Origin: JAGNZR01 sp051648365
GTDB taxonomy: Bacteria; Fusobacteriota; Fusobacteriia; Fusobacteriales; Fusobacteriaceae
Direction: 5' to 3'
Assembly: GCA_051648365.1 (NCBI GenBank)
Contig: JBOFEZ010000139.1
Location: 16,606 to 80,605 of the forward strand
Length of the DNA stretch: 64,000 nt
Position 1 is the first letter of the stretch. Each line of letters opens with the position of its first letter. The position numbers were made by a program, and so were the translations under genes. Positions 16,644 to 25,840 of this stretch are shown here, piece after piece. Below the pieces are notes generated by a model. It was not told where the DNA came from, did no database searches, and saw only the letters and a program-made list of their open reading frames with translations.

Positions 16644-17951
16644 TTAAACTATATCTCCATATAGTGTCCACGTTTTACACTGATTTATTTTTATATTTAC
16701 AAACTCTCCAGCTAGCGCTGGATCTCCTTTGAATATAACCACTTTATTTGTATTGGTTCTTCCTGTCAGCATCTCTTTATTTTTTCTACTTTCCCCTTCT
16801 ACTAGAACTTTTTCTATTTTCCCCATATATTTTTCACTAGAATTTTTTGACATTCTATTTTGAAGATTTATAAGCCTCTGAAGTCTCTCTTTTTTCACTT
16901 CATCATCTATTTGTCCATCCATTTTTGCTGCTGCTGTCCCTTTCCTTATAGAATACATAAACATAAATGCTGTTTCATATCCAATTTTTTCGACAACATC
17001 AAGGGTGTCTTGGAAGTCCTCTTCTGTCTCATTTGGGAATCCCACTATTACATCGGCAGTAAGAGATATATCTGGTATTCTGTCCTTCATTTTTTGGGCT
17101 AAAGACAGATATTGCTCCTTTGTATATCCCCTGTTCATGAGTTTCAATATTCTACTAGAACCTGATTGCAAAGGTACGTGCACAGATTTGGTTATCTTTT
17201 TAGCGTTTGCTATAACCTCTATTACATCATCTGAAAAATCTCTAGGGTGTGGAGATATAAATCTTACCCAAAAATCACCATCTATCTCATCTATAGCAGA
17301 TAAGAGTTTGGCAAAATTTTCACCTGTCTCTAAATCTTTCCCATAAGAATTCACATTCTGCCCAAGAAGAATTATCTCTTTATAATTTTTCTTTACATAT
17401 CCTTTTATCTCTTCGATTATTTGGTCCATAGGCACAGATCTTTCACGACCTCTTACATATGGAACTATACAGTAAGTACAGAAATTATTGCATCCATAAG
17501 TGATTGGTACTGAAGCCGTAAACTTAGAATCAAATTCGGCATCTAAATTTGGAGGAAGTTCATCTTCAGCTCCTACATATATAACACTTTTGAAGTCTCC
17601 ACTCTCTATTTTTTCTATAGCTTGAGGAATTTTACCTATATTCTGATTTCCCATAACAATATCTATTATAGGGAATTTTTTAGCCAGCTCTTCTCCTTGT
17701 TCTTGAGCAAAACAACCAGTTATTCCTATTATAGTCCCTTGCTTTTCTTTTTGGATTTTTAACTCTCCTAATTTTCCATAAATTTGAGTCGCAGCGCCCT
17801 CCCTAACTGTGCATGTATTCAGAAAAACCGCATCAGTTTCACTTAATTCTTCTGTTATTTCATACCCCATATTTTGAAGCATTTTTTTTATTTTAGCACT
17901 TTCGTTGACATTCATTTGGCAACCATAAGTGATTATCATAGCTTTTTTCAA
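16644..17951 (-). CDS. miaB: tRNA-2-methylthio-N6-dimethylallyladenosine synthase
   Basis: Radical SAM methylthiotransferase that adds the 2-methylthio group to i6A37 of tRNA. The N-terminal domain carries C11, C47 and C80 for the auxiliary cluster. The radical SAM cysteines are C154, C158 and C161 (YGCNNFCTYC). A C-terminal TRAM domain is visible from about residue 370 (EKVLVEGESRKNKEMLTGRT). The start is TTG 17951 with AGGAGG 7 bases upstream; ATG 17939 is a weaker alternative. First gene of the miaB-rho-peptidase-ispG unit. Confidence 0.96.
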   Translation of the reverse strand: MKKAMIITYGCQMNVNESAKIKKMLQNMGYEITEELSETDAVFLNTCTVREGAATQIYGKLGELKIQKEKQGTIIGITGCFAQEQGEELAKKFPIIDIVMGNQNIGKIPQAIEKIESGDFKSVIYVGAEDELPPNLDAEFDSKFTASVPITYGCNNFCTYCIVPYVRGRERSVPMDQIIEEIKGYVKKNYKEIILLGQNVNSYGKDLETGENFAKLLSAIDEIDGDFWVRFISPHPRDFSDDVIEVIANAKKITKSVHVPLQSGSSRILKLMNRGYTKEQYLSLAQKMKDRIPDISLTADVIVGFPNETEEDFQDTLDVVEKIGYETAFMFMYSIRKGTAAAKMDGQIDDEVKKERLQRLINLQNRMSKNSSEKYMGKIEKVLVEGESRKNKEMLTGRTNTNKVVIFKGDPALAGEFVNIKINQCKTWTLYGDIV

Positions 17952-18034
17952 TTTTTTACCTCCTAATACTCTATAAGTGTATTTTTATTTTAAACGTCTA
18001 AAACAAATATATTCTAAGCCCATTTTAACATAAT

Positions 18035-18062
18035 ATTATATCATAATTTTTTTTAATTTCAA
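18035..18062 (-). promoter_or_regulatory. Promoter of miaB unit
   Basis: Minus strand TTGAAA (18057-18062) and perfect TATAAT (18035-18040), 16-base spacer, about 85 bases before the miaB start. The rest of the divergent 17952-18167 gap is AT-rich with no other clear signal. Confidence 0.6.
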
Positions 18063-18167
18063 AAATATATTTTGCCTTAAAAACTTTCTTTAATAGTTAA
18101 AAATAAAAAGGAAATACCTTTTTTTAATCATAAATACTCTAAGAAGCATTTCATAAGGAGGAGAAGT

Positions 18168-20423
18168 ATGTCTAAAAAAATCAATTTGGTTTTTATTTTG
18201 TTAATTTTATCTCTCTCAACTTTTGCTGCTAGCAGAGGTATTGGGATAATACTCCCTGGATTTGAAAAGGGTGCATATTTTGAGAACATCATACAGGAAG
18301 AACTTAATATCAACTTTGAAGGAAGTGGTATTACTCCAAAAATTATCGAACGTAGATATCTAGATCGGGGTTCTTTAAAAGAAAATGTAAATCTCATGTT
18401 AAAAAACCCCAATGTGGAAGGTGTTTTTGTCCTCAATTATAACGAGGAAATCTACATTCCGAAAACAGGGAAATTTATAACTTATCCTTTAGGGCTCCGC
18501 TCTCTAGATAAAAAAATCCCTAAAAATATCTCCTATATTTACAGTGAGCCCGATCTAATTTCAAACGTGAATAAGATTAGAGAGATAAAAGAGATCAAAA
18601 GAGTTACCGTAGTTACTTCTGATAATGAAAAATATTTTTCAAAAAAATTGAAAGCAGATATGAAAAAACTTGGGATAGAATCCAAATTTATCTCTGAACA
18701 CCTTTCTTCTGAAGAATTAAAAAAAAGTTTCGAAAATTCTGATTTAGTATACCTAATTTCAAACGATAACTCCATAATTTCTTCAGCAAATCTAGCTACT
18801 GCTATGAATATTCCAACTTTCATTCTATCTTTAAATCCAGAAGGAAATCAGAATTCTCTTATGGGCTATTCTCTCAATTCTGAATTGAAGAGAAGGATAA
18901 GAACAGGTGCCTTTAATTTTTATAATTTTATAATTGGTGATATAGAAAATGGCGTAGAGAATTTAGGAGTACTCGATGATGATCTTTTTTTCAATACTGA
19001 AATAGCAAATAAAATTGGAGTTTATCCTAATGTTCTTTTTATACAGGGAATGAATCTTGTCAAAGAAAAAAATAGAACTCAAAAAATGAAACTATCTTTT
19101 AAAGAAGCTATTCAGATGGGTCTAAATAACAACCCTGCTCTCAAATCCTCTAAAAGTGCAATAGAGAGTCAGAATTACAGTTATTTTGCCGCTATCTCCA
19201 AGTTGCTTCCTCAAGCAGGGGGTACTCTACAGTATAACAAACAGGATAAAGATTTAGTGAATGTCTTATCTGGTCCTGAAAATAGCACAGTTGGAACTAT
19301 TGCAGCTTCTCAAGTTATTTTTGACGATTCTCTCAATGCAAATATCTACAGTGAAAAATTGTTTTTCGAAAATAGTAAACTTCAGTATAATCAGTCTGTT
19401 TTAGATTATATTTTCAATATTTCAAAAACTTACTTGTCTATACTTCAGAGCAAGGCACAATTGGATATTCAAACCAATAACTATAATCTAATAAAAGAAT
19501 TCTTGAGAATAAGTAAGGTGAAATATGAAACTGGAGCGACTGGGATTCAGGACGTATATAGAATGGAAAGTACGCTCTCAGAGGTTACTTCGGCTCTTTC
19601 TTCTGTTACTGCACAGCTAAGAAATCTTGAAATATCTCTTAACACTCTGCTTAATGCCCCTGTTGATATGAGATATGAATATGAAAATGTCGCTGATCTT
19701 TCCAAAGAATTTTTCTTGGGCGAGGATTTTTTAGATAAATTTCTACTCAATGAAGATAAAGACCGTCTGCTTTTTGACTTTCTTTCTAGAGTTGCAATTG
19801 AAAATTCAAATCAGCTTTCAGCATTAGAAAACAATATTAAAATTTTGAAAAGACAAAGCACAAGCCTAACAACTTCAAGGATTATTCCTAAAATTTCTGC
19901 CTTTGGCCAATATAACAAAAATAATATTATTGATTCTTGGGGAGAGGGGAGTTCAAATTATGATCCGACAAATGGTTGGCGTGCAGGAATCATGGCCGAA
20001 ATTCCTTTGTTTACAGGTGGAGAAATTACCATGGCTAAAAAAAGTCTTGAGTCTCAAATTGATTCTTTAGATTATCAAAAAGAAAATCTAAAAAATGAGA
20101 TTACTGAAAATATCAATGCTCTTTCAACTCTTTTATTAAACGATTATGTTCAAACTTACACCACAAATAAAGCTGCAGAATCAGCTAAAAAAAGTTTAGA
20201 AATATCTACAAATCTCTATGCTGTAGGATCTATATCTGTGACTGAGATTTTAGATGCAAGAAACGCTGCTCTTTCAGCTGAACTTTCCAATACTATAAGT
20301 AGATATAGCTTCTTAATATCTGCTATAAATTTGGAAAGAGCCATCGGAAAATACAAGATTTTTGCAAGTGAAGAGGAAAAAGTTCAGGATATAAAAAATC
20401 TTGAAAGAGTTATCGGAAAATAG
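18168..20423 (+). CDS. TolC-family outer-membrane channel fused to an N-terminal periplasmic-binding-like domain
   Basis: First gene of a tripartite efflux operon. The signal peptide spans residues 1-20. Residues about 23-300 resemble the ABC_sub_bind type I binding-protein fold. The opening is RGIGIILPGFEKG; a second lobe begins near KRVTVVTSDNEKYFSKKLKADM, and the closing segment GAFNFYNFIIGDIENG precedes a typical C-terminal strand. From about residue 306 to 730 it is a TolC/OEP protein with two repeats (SFKEAIQMGLNNNPAL and the IIPKISAFGQYN...AEIPLFTGGEI strand). At 751 residues it is some 300 longer than ordinary TolC proteins. AGGAGG precedes ATG. The family of the front domain is inferred by eye. 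Confidence 0.85.
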   Translation: MSKKINLVFILLILSLSTFAASRGIGIILPGFEKGAYFENIIQEELNINFEGSGITPKIIERRYLDRGSLKENVNLMLKNPNVEGVFVLNYNEEIYIPKTGKFITYPLGLRSLDKKIPKNISYIYSEPDLISNVNKIREIKEIKRVTVVTSDNEKYFSKKLKADMKKLGIESKFISEHLSSEELKKSFENSDLVYLISNDNSIISSANLATAMNIPTFILSLNPEGNQNSLMGYSLNSELKRRIRTGAFNFYNFIIGDIENGVENLGVLDDDLFFNTEIANKIGVYPNVLFIQGMNLVKEKNRTQKMKLSFKEAIQMGLNNNPALKSSKSAIESQNYSYFAAISKLLPQAGGTLQYNKQDKDLVNVLSGPENSTVGTIAASQVIFDDSLNANIYSEKLFFENSKLQYNQSVLDYIFNISKTYLSILQSKAQLDIQTNNYNLIKEFLRISKVKYETGATGIQDVYRMESTLSEVTSALSSVTAQLRNLEISLNTLLNAPVDMRYEYENVADLSKEFFLGEDFLDKFLLNEDKDRLLFDFLSRVAIENSNQLSALENNIKILKRQSTSLTTSRIIPKISAFGQYNKNNIIDSWGEGSSNYDPTNGWRAGIMAEIPLFTGGEITMAKKSLESQIDSLDYQKENLKNEITENINALSTLLLNDYVQTYTTNKAAESAKKSLEISTNLYAVGSISVTEILDARNAALSAELSNTISRYSFLISAINLERAIGKYKIFASEEEKVQDIKNLERVIGK

Positions 20424-20432
20424 GAGGAAGAG

Positions 20433-21527
20433 ATGAAAAATAAATTTATTTTTATACTTATACTAACTGCACTTTTAGGTTGCGAAAAAAAGGAAGCTCT
20501 TGTTGAAAACAATCTAGAAGTCCGTCCAGTCAAATATATGGTTATAAATACTGAGAATTCATTTGCTACTAAGGAATTTTCTGGAACTTTAGCTCCTGCT
20601 ATAATTTCAGAATTAAGTTTCAGAGTTTCAGGAACGATGGTTGAAAAATATGTCAACCTTGGAAGTAAAGTAAAAAAAGGAGATATTTTAGCAAAATTAG
20701 ATCCTTCTGAATATAGAATAAAATTCGATGGAATCCGAGCTCAATATCAAGAGGCTGAAGCAAAAATCATGAATGCTAAATCAATTTTTTCGCGTTCAAA
20801 AACTCTTTTTTTAGGAAATAGTATTTCTAAAAATCAATATGATCAAGATAAAGCTAACTACCAAGCTGCACTTGCACAACTTGAAGTTGCCGCACAAAAT
20901 AGAGATTTTGCTGAAACCCAGCTTGAATATACTGTTTTAAAAGCTCCTTCTGATGGAATTATAGCCCAAGTGGATACTCAATTAAATGAATCTGTTAATT
21001 CTGGAACTCCTGTTTTTACTCTTAGTGAATCCGGAGAACTCCAAGCTGTTTTTTCTGTCTCTGATTCTGTAATCAATAAACTCTATGAAAATCAGATTGT
21101 ATCCGTTACATCTATTAGTAATGGAGAGATATTCAAGGGCAAAATTACTAATATAGGAGCTGTTTCTAATGCTTATGGAAATACATTCCCCGTAAAAGCA
21201 AGTATAATAAATCCAACTTCATCCCTCAAACCAGGTATGACTCTTTCGGTTAAAGTCGATTTTAAAAATGAGAATGCTGGAGCCATTTACACTCCTGTAA
21301 ACAGTGTTCAATTAGATAATGATGGTAAAAATTTTGTCATGGTTCTTACAAATATAAAAGATGGAATTGCTCTTGTAGAAAAAAAATATGTTACTACTGG
21401 AGAAGTTAATAGCATAGGAATTGAAATAATTTCAGGATTAAATTCTGGAGACTATATAGTAACTTCTGGAAATACTGTTATTTCCAATGGACAAAATGTT
21501 AAATTAGGAGTGAAGGAGGAGGAATAA
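20433..21527 (+). CDS. RND efflux periplasmic adaptor (membrane fusion protein), lipoprotein
   Basis: Links the inner-membrane pump to the outer-membrane channel. The N-terminus has a lipobox (LTALLGCEKK, Cys at about 16), so it should be lipid-anchored and periplasmic. Order of domains: barrel-sandwich half (SELSFRVSGTMVEKYVNLGSKVKKGD), a coiled-coil hairpin (about residues 90-155, QYQEAEAKIMNAKSIF onwards), second lipoyl half (LKAPSDGIIA), beta barrel, and membrane-proximal domain. The 364-residue length is normal. It starts 9 bases after the channel gene with AGGAGG; its own stop is one base before the pump ATG. Confidence 0.92.
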   Translation: MKNKFIFILILTALLGCEKKEALVENNLEVRPVKYMVINTENSFATKEFSGTLAPAIISELSFRVSGTMVEKYVNLGSKVKKGDILAKLDPSEYRIKFDGIRAQYQEAEAKIMNAKSIFSRSKTLFLGNSISKNQYDQDKANYQAALAQLEVAAQNRDFAETQLEYTVLKAPSDGIIAQVDTQLNESVNSGTPVFTLSESGELQAVFSVSDSVINKLYENQIVSVTSISNGEIFKGKITNIGAVSNAYGNTFPVKASIINPTSSLKPGMTLSVKVDFKNENAGAIYTPVNSVQLDNDGKNFVMVLTNIKDGIALVEKKYVTTGEVNSIGIEIISGLNSGDYIVTSGNTVISNGQNVKLGVKEEE

Positions 21528-21528
21528 T

Positions 21529-24500
21529 ATGAGCATAACATCCCTGGCTATAAAAAATAGAGTATCTACCTATCTCTTCGTTTTACTTCTTTGTTTCTTT
21601 GGAGTTTTTGCGTATCTCTCTTCGGAAAAAGCTGAAGATCCGGGTTATACGATAAAAACTGCTGTTATCACTACTAATTGGCCTGGAGCCACAGCTCAGC
21701 AAATGGCTGAACTTGTAAGTAAACAGATTCAAGATGAGGTTAGAAGTATGGAGTCTTTAGACTATGTAGACTCTAAAAATCTACCTGGACAGTCAAATGT
21801 CTACGTAAATTTAAAAGCTAAGTATTGGAATCCTGATCCTGAATGGACCCAACTTAGAAATAAAATTGAATTTGTAATTCCAAAACTTCCGCAGGGAGTT
21901 CAAAAACCTCTTATCAATACGTACTTCGGTGATGTTTATGGTACCGTCGCAGCTCTAAGTAGCAACGATCTTACTTATGATGAGCTCTATTCTCAAGCTG
22001 AAGACCTCAAAAGTCTACTACTTTTCAAAGTTCCTGAAATAGGTCAGATTCAGATTACAGGAGTTCAACAGGACGTTATTTATATAAAAATTGATAACGA
22101 TAAAATGGCCACTATGGGTATAAGTTTAAACCAAATTGTTCAAGGTCTTCAATCAGCAAATGTAATACTCCGTAATGCTTCTATCCTCGATGTAGAAAAC
22201 CGTATAACTGTGAACCCTTCGGGTGCTTTTACTAGTATAGAAGATATTGGTAAGGTTGTTTTAGCTGGAAAGTCTACAGCTCAAAGAATATACCTTCAAG
22301 AAATTGCACAAATTGAAAAAGGTTATATAGACCCCCCATCTCTTCTTACTTATAACGGAGAAAACAAGTCTATTGTTTTAGCTATGAGTTTAAGTTCTGG
22401 ACAAAACATTTTAAAATTAGGAGAAGGGGTAAAAAAAGTTTTAAGTGAATATAAAAAAAATCTCCCTCTTGGAACAGATTTGACTTTAGTTTATAATCAG
22501 TCGTCTATTGTCGATGATAAAATTTCAGGATTTCTCTCAAGCCTTATACAAGCTATAATTATTATTGTGGCTATTATGTTTGGATTCCTAGGTATCCAAT
22601 CGGGATTAATAGTAGCTTCTCTTACTCCCACAACAATCGCAGTTACTCTTATCGGACTTTATATATTCGGTTATGGAATAAATCAAATGACACTTGCTGG
22701 TCTTATCATAGCATTGGGAATGTTGGTGGATAATGCTGTAGTTATGGCTGAAAATATAATGGTTCTTTCTCAAAAAGGAATGAATAAGATGGATGCCTGT
22801 CTAGAATCAGCAAGAGCTTTAGCTATTCCTCTTTTTACAGGTTCTATGACCACTGCCGCAGCTTTTCTTCCTGTTATCACTAATCAGGAATCTATGGGGG
22901 AATATGTTGGACCGATGGCTATAGTTGTATTTATAGCTCTTACAGCATCTTGGGCTTTAAATCAAACTTTTATCCCTCTTTTATGTTATGATTTCCTTGA
23001 TACAACAAAACAGAAAAAAATAGATTTCAACAATGATAAAATGTATACTTCATATAGAAATATCCTTATTCTTGCTCTCAAGAATTACAAAATTTCCATG
23101 ACATTAGCTCTATGTTCCTTTGCATTTGGAGTTTTTTTATTCAAATTTATTCCTAATAGCTTTATGCCCGAAGGAACAACACCAGTTATGGCTAGTTATA
23201 TAAGAATGCCTAAGGGTACTTCTATTGAAACAACCAACGAGGTAGTAAAAGATCTTAACAGACACATAAAGGAAAACTATTTTATCGGAGATACCGACCC
23301 TAATCCACCTACATTTCTAGACTATATACTCACTGGAGGAACAACAAAGATTTATGAAAAAGACGGAATCAAAAGTTGGGAATCATATGTGGGTGGAGGA
23401 GGACCTCGTTATACTTTGGGTTATACTCCTGAATTAAATCTTCCAGAATTTGCTTACGTTCTATATAATGTTACATCTGCTGATCTTACTGAAAAATACT
23501 CGAATGAAATAAACAGATATCTTCAAGGTAAATATCCGAATATAACCGTTACGAGTAAATCACTTCAAGAAGGTCCTACATCAGAATTTGAACTGGGTTA
23601 CCAATTTATATCCCCAGATTTAAAACTTATAAGAGAAATAGCAGAAGAGGTTAAGGAAAAGTTACGAACTGTTAGTGGAATTAGAGTTGTATCTGATAAC
23701 TGGGGAAATTTTGTTCCTCAAATAGATGTACAAATCGATTATAATAAAGCCATTTTAGCAGGTCTTACTTCCTCTGAAATTGGAGAGGCTTTACAATATT
23801 CTCTTCAAGGCTATAATTCTACCTCTTTCTATGATTTCAATGCACCACCTAAAAACACAACAGTTCCTATTACTATTAAAGGAACCCGTAATTACAAAGA
23901 TAAGCTACAAGCCTTGAAAGAGCTTGAAATTACAAACAAGCAAGGACAATCTGTGGCACTTCAACAAGTTGCCAATCTAAAACTTAACTATGTCCCTAAT
24001 TTTGTTTATACAAGAGATCTTAACTATGCTATTCAAGTTGATGCTGGAATAGAAACGGGATATACTCCCAATGATCTTCATGCCCTTATCAATTCTTGGA
24101 TTAAGAAAAGAATGGCTGAGGAATGGGAATCTAAAGGAGCTCAATATAAAGTTTCGGGAATGATGAAAACTTCAGAAGAAAATTCAAAGGGATTGAGTGC
24201 TGGACTTCCTATTGCATTACTTATAATGCTAACCTTAGTCATAGCTCAGTTCAACTCTATAAAAAAAGGATTAATCATAATGTTGACTATCCCTCTTTCT
24301 CTTTTAGGGTGCTCTCTTGGACTTCTGATTACAGGGTTAGATTTAGGATTTATGGCTATTGTGGGAGTTATCTCTCTAGCTGGTGTTGTTCTTAATCACA
24401 GTATAATTCTTATTGATAGAATAACCATTGAAAAGGAAGAATTGAAACGAACTGATCAGGATTCCATAGTTATTGGTTGTCAAGCAAGACTGCGACCCAT

Positions 24501-24708
24501 TTTACTGACTGTCTTTACAACTTTGGCCGGTCTTTTGCCTCTTTATTTTTTCGGTGGTCCTTTGTTTAAACCTCTAGCTGCAGTTCTTATGTTTGGACTT
24601 ATGGTAGATACTATCCTAAGTCTTGGAGCTATTCCAGTTTTCTATGCTGTGGCTTTCGGAATAAAATTTAAAGATTATGAGTATGACCCGAATACAAATG
24701 TAGAATAA
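21529..24708 (+). CDS. RND-family efflux pump (AcrB-like), inner membrane
   Basis: Proton-driven exporter of 1059 residues, the usual RND size, with twelve predicted membrane segments in two halves and two large periplasmic loops. The first helix is TYLFVLLLCFFGVFAYLSS. The transmembrane-4 motif reads GMLVDNAVVMAENI near residue 398. Most HAE-type pumps have Asp-Asp here, while this one has Asp-Asn as in some TriC-like pumps. The helix-11 motif SLAGVVLNHSIILIDR is in the second half. With the two preceding genes it forms a full tripartite system. The substrate is unknown: drugs, detergents or metabolites are possible. Confidence 0.93.
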   Translation: MSITSLAIKNRVSTYLFVLLLCFFGVFAYLSSEKAEDPGYTIKTAVITTNWPGATAQQMAELVSKQIQDEVRSMESLDYVDSKNLPGQSNVYVNLKAKYWNPDPEWTQLRNKIEFVIPKLPQGVQKPLINTYFGDVYGTVAALSSNDLTYDELYSQAEDLKSLLLFKVPEIGQIQITGVQQDVIYIKIDNDKMATMGISLNQIVQGLQSANVILRNASILDVENRITVNPSGAFTSIEDIGKVVLAGKSTAQRIYLQEIAQIEKGYIDPPSLLTYNGENKSIVLAMSLSSGQNILKLGEGVKKVLSEYKKNLPLGTDLTLVYNQSSIVDDKISGFLSSLIQAIIIIVAIMFGFLGIQSGLIVASLTPTTIAVTLIGLYIFGYGINQMTLAGLIIALGMLVDNAVVMAENIMVLSQKGMNKMDACLESARALAIPLFTGSMTTAAAFLPVITNQESMGEYVGPMAIVVFIALTASWALNQTFIPLLCYDFLDTTKQKKIDFNNDKMYTSYRNILILALKNYKISMTLALCSFAFGVFLFKFIPNSFMPEGTTPVMASYIRMPKGTSIETTNEVVKDLNRHIKENYFIGDTDPNPPTFLDYILTGGTTKIYEKDGIKSWESYVGGGGPRYTLGYTPELNLPEFAYVLYNVTSADLTEKYSNEINRYLQGKYPNITVTSKSLQEGPTSEFELGYQFISPDLKLIREIAEEVKEKLRTVSGIRVVSDNWGNFVPQIDVQIDYNKAILAGLTSSEIGEALQYSLQGYNSTSFYDFNAPPKNTTVPITIKGTRNYKDKLQALKELEITNKQGQSVALQQVANLKLNYVPNFVYTRDLNYAIQVDAGIETGYTPNDLHALINSWIKKRMAEEWESKGAQYKVSGMMKTSEENSKGLSAGLPIALLIMLTLVIAQFNSIKKGLIIMLTIPLSLLGCSLGLLITGLDLGFMAIVGVISLAGVVLNHSIILIDRITIEKEELKRTDQDSIVIGCQARLRPILLTVFTTLAGLLPLYFFGGPLFKPLAAVLMFGLMVDTILSLGAIPVFYAVAFGIKFKDYEYDPNTNVE

Positions 24709-24745
24709 AAAAAGTGAGAGGACAAATTGTCCTCTCATTTTTTTA
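24708..24745. terminator. Bidirectional terminator between the RND operon and the deo/ogg operon
   Basis: TGAGAGGACAA and TTGTCCTCTCA are perfect 11-base arms (24715-24737) around one central base, with seven A before and seven T after, so both converging operons can end here. Confidence 0.9.
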
Positions 24746-24748
24746 CAA

Positions 24749-25405
24749 TTATTTAAATATCTCGCCAGCTTCCATATACCAAAGAAGAAGATCCATTTCA
24801 TCCATTGGAATTTTTACAAATTCACAATAAAGTTTAAGCTTTTTCTCTATTTCAAGATAAAGTTTAGGAGTTATAGTTTTGGGAATCTCATCTATAATTC
24901 CTAGTTTTTGAATATTTTTTAAAATATGTCTGTCAAGAATAGCAACCTCCTCTCCGAAACCTACATTCCGAAGAAAATGTCCAGCCTCTTTATAAGACAT
25001 CCCTTTTATATTCTTCACTATCCAATCTCTTTTTTCTAGTACTGTTGAAATTGACTGAAAAAATCTTTTAGTATTTATCTCTCCATTTTCATCTCTCATC
25101 TTTTCCCTTAGAAGAACAAGGTATTTGGCCTTATTATTTTTAAATCTTACTATATTAAGATAATTTGAAAGTGACTCTGCGTCCTGAATAAAAAGAGCAT
25201 CCTCCTTAAGCATATCGGTTATAGCTTTCCAAGCATTTCTCGCTTTTGATTGTGGAGTCAATATACAGAAGGATAATTCTGCATGTATTGCTCTGTCATC
25301 TCCTTCAGTCCAAATCTTTTTAAAATGTTTCAGTCTCTCTTTTATTTGAGGAGCTATTTCCTTATAAACTGTTTCAACTTCATAAAAATAATTGTTTTTT
25401 TCCAC
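24749..25405 (-). CDS. ogg: 8-oxoguanine DNA glycosylase/AP lyase, Ogg2 (archaeal) type
   Basis: Bifunctional base-excision repair enzyme removing 8-oxoguanine. The short 218-residue Ogg2 form has the helix-hairpin-helix segment IKGMSYKEAGHFLRN with catalytic Lys139, and Asp158 in AILDRHIL. It lacks the N-terminal TBP-like domain of Ogg1. The start is GTG 25405, preceded by AAGGAG. It is the final gene of the pdp-deoC-deoB-deoD-cdd run, 18 bases after cdd, which links oxidised-guanine repair with nucleoside breakdown at the transcript level. Confidence 0.88.
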   Translation of the reverse strand: MEKNNYFYEVETVYKEIAPQIKERLKHFKKIWTEGDDRAIHAELSFCILTPQSKARNAWKAITDMLKEDALFIQDAESLSNYLNIVRFKNNKAKYLVLLREKMRDENGEINTKRFFQSISTVLEKRDWIVKNIKGMSYKEAGHFLRNVGFGEEVAILDRHILKNIQKLGIIDEIPKTITPKLYLEIEKKLKLYCEFVKIPMDEMDLLLWYMEAGEIFK

Positions 25406-25423
25406 TCTTGTTCTCCTTTAGGA

Positions 25424-25816
25424 TTAAAACTGGAACCCATATGGAAGAAGCTCCTCCATATTCATAATTTTATAATCTCTTTTAAGATTCCCTAAAATTA
25501 TTATAGTTTCTTCATCTGCAAACTCTTTTATAACCTGTCTGCATGCTCCGCAAGGACTTACAGGACCTGAAGTATCTGCTACTACACATACAACTTTTAT
25601 TTTTTTCATTCCTTTATTTACCGCTGTAAATATTGCACTTCGTTCTCCACAGTTGGAAAGTCCGTAAGAAGCATTCTCTACATTGGCTCCACTATAGTGA
25701 TTTCCATTTTCATCCACAACTACTGCTCCAACCCTAAATTTAGAATAAGGTGCATAAGATTTTTCTCTAGCTTCTATAGCTTCATCTATATAAAGCAGTA
25801 TCTCTTTCTCTTCCAT
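25424..25816 (-). CDS. cdd: Cytidine deaminase
   Basis: Deaminates cytidine and deoxycytidine to uridine and deoxyuridine, making them substrates for the phosphorylase encoded upstream. The 130-residue homotetrameric form has zinc and catalytic residues C56-G-E58 and C89/C92 (PCGACRQ), with substrate motif NVENAS at 45-50. It starts after AAGGAG and lies 24 bases downstream of deoD in the nucleoside operon. Confidence 0.97.
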   Translation of the reverse strand: MEEKEILLYIDEAIEAREKSYAPYSKFRVGAVVVDENGNHYSGANVENASYGLSNCGERSAIFTAVNKGMKKIKVVCVVADTSGPVSPCGACRQVIKEFADEETIIILGNLKRDYKIMNMEELLPYGFQF

Positions 25817-25840
25817 AACTGTCTCCTTTAGAAGTTCTTA

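Noticed and set aside
18106..18126. AAAAAGG/CCTTTTT hairpin upstream of the TolC-fusion gene
   Set aside because: Only two GC pairs in an AT-rich run; such a stem is expected by chance here, and it would block the operon if it were a terminator.
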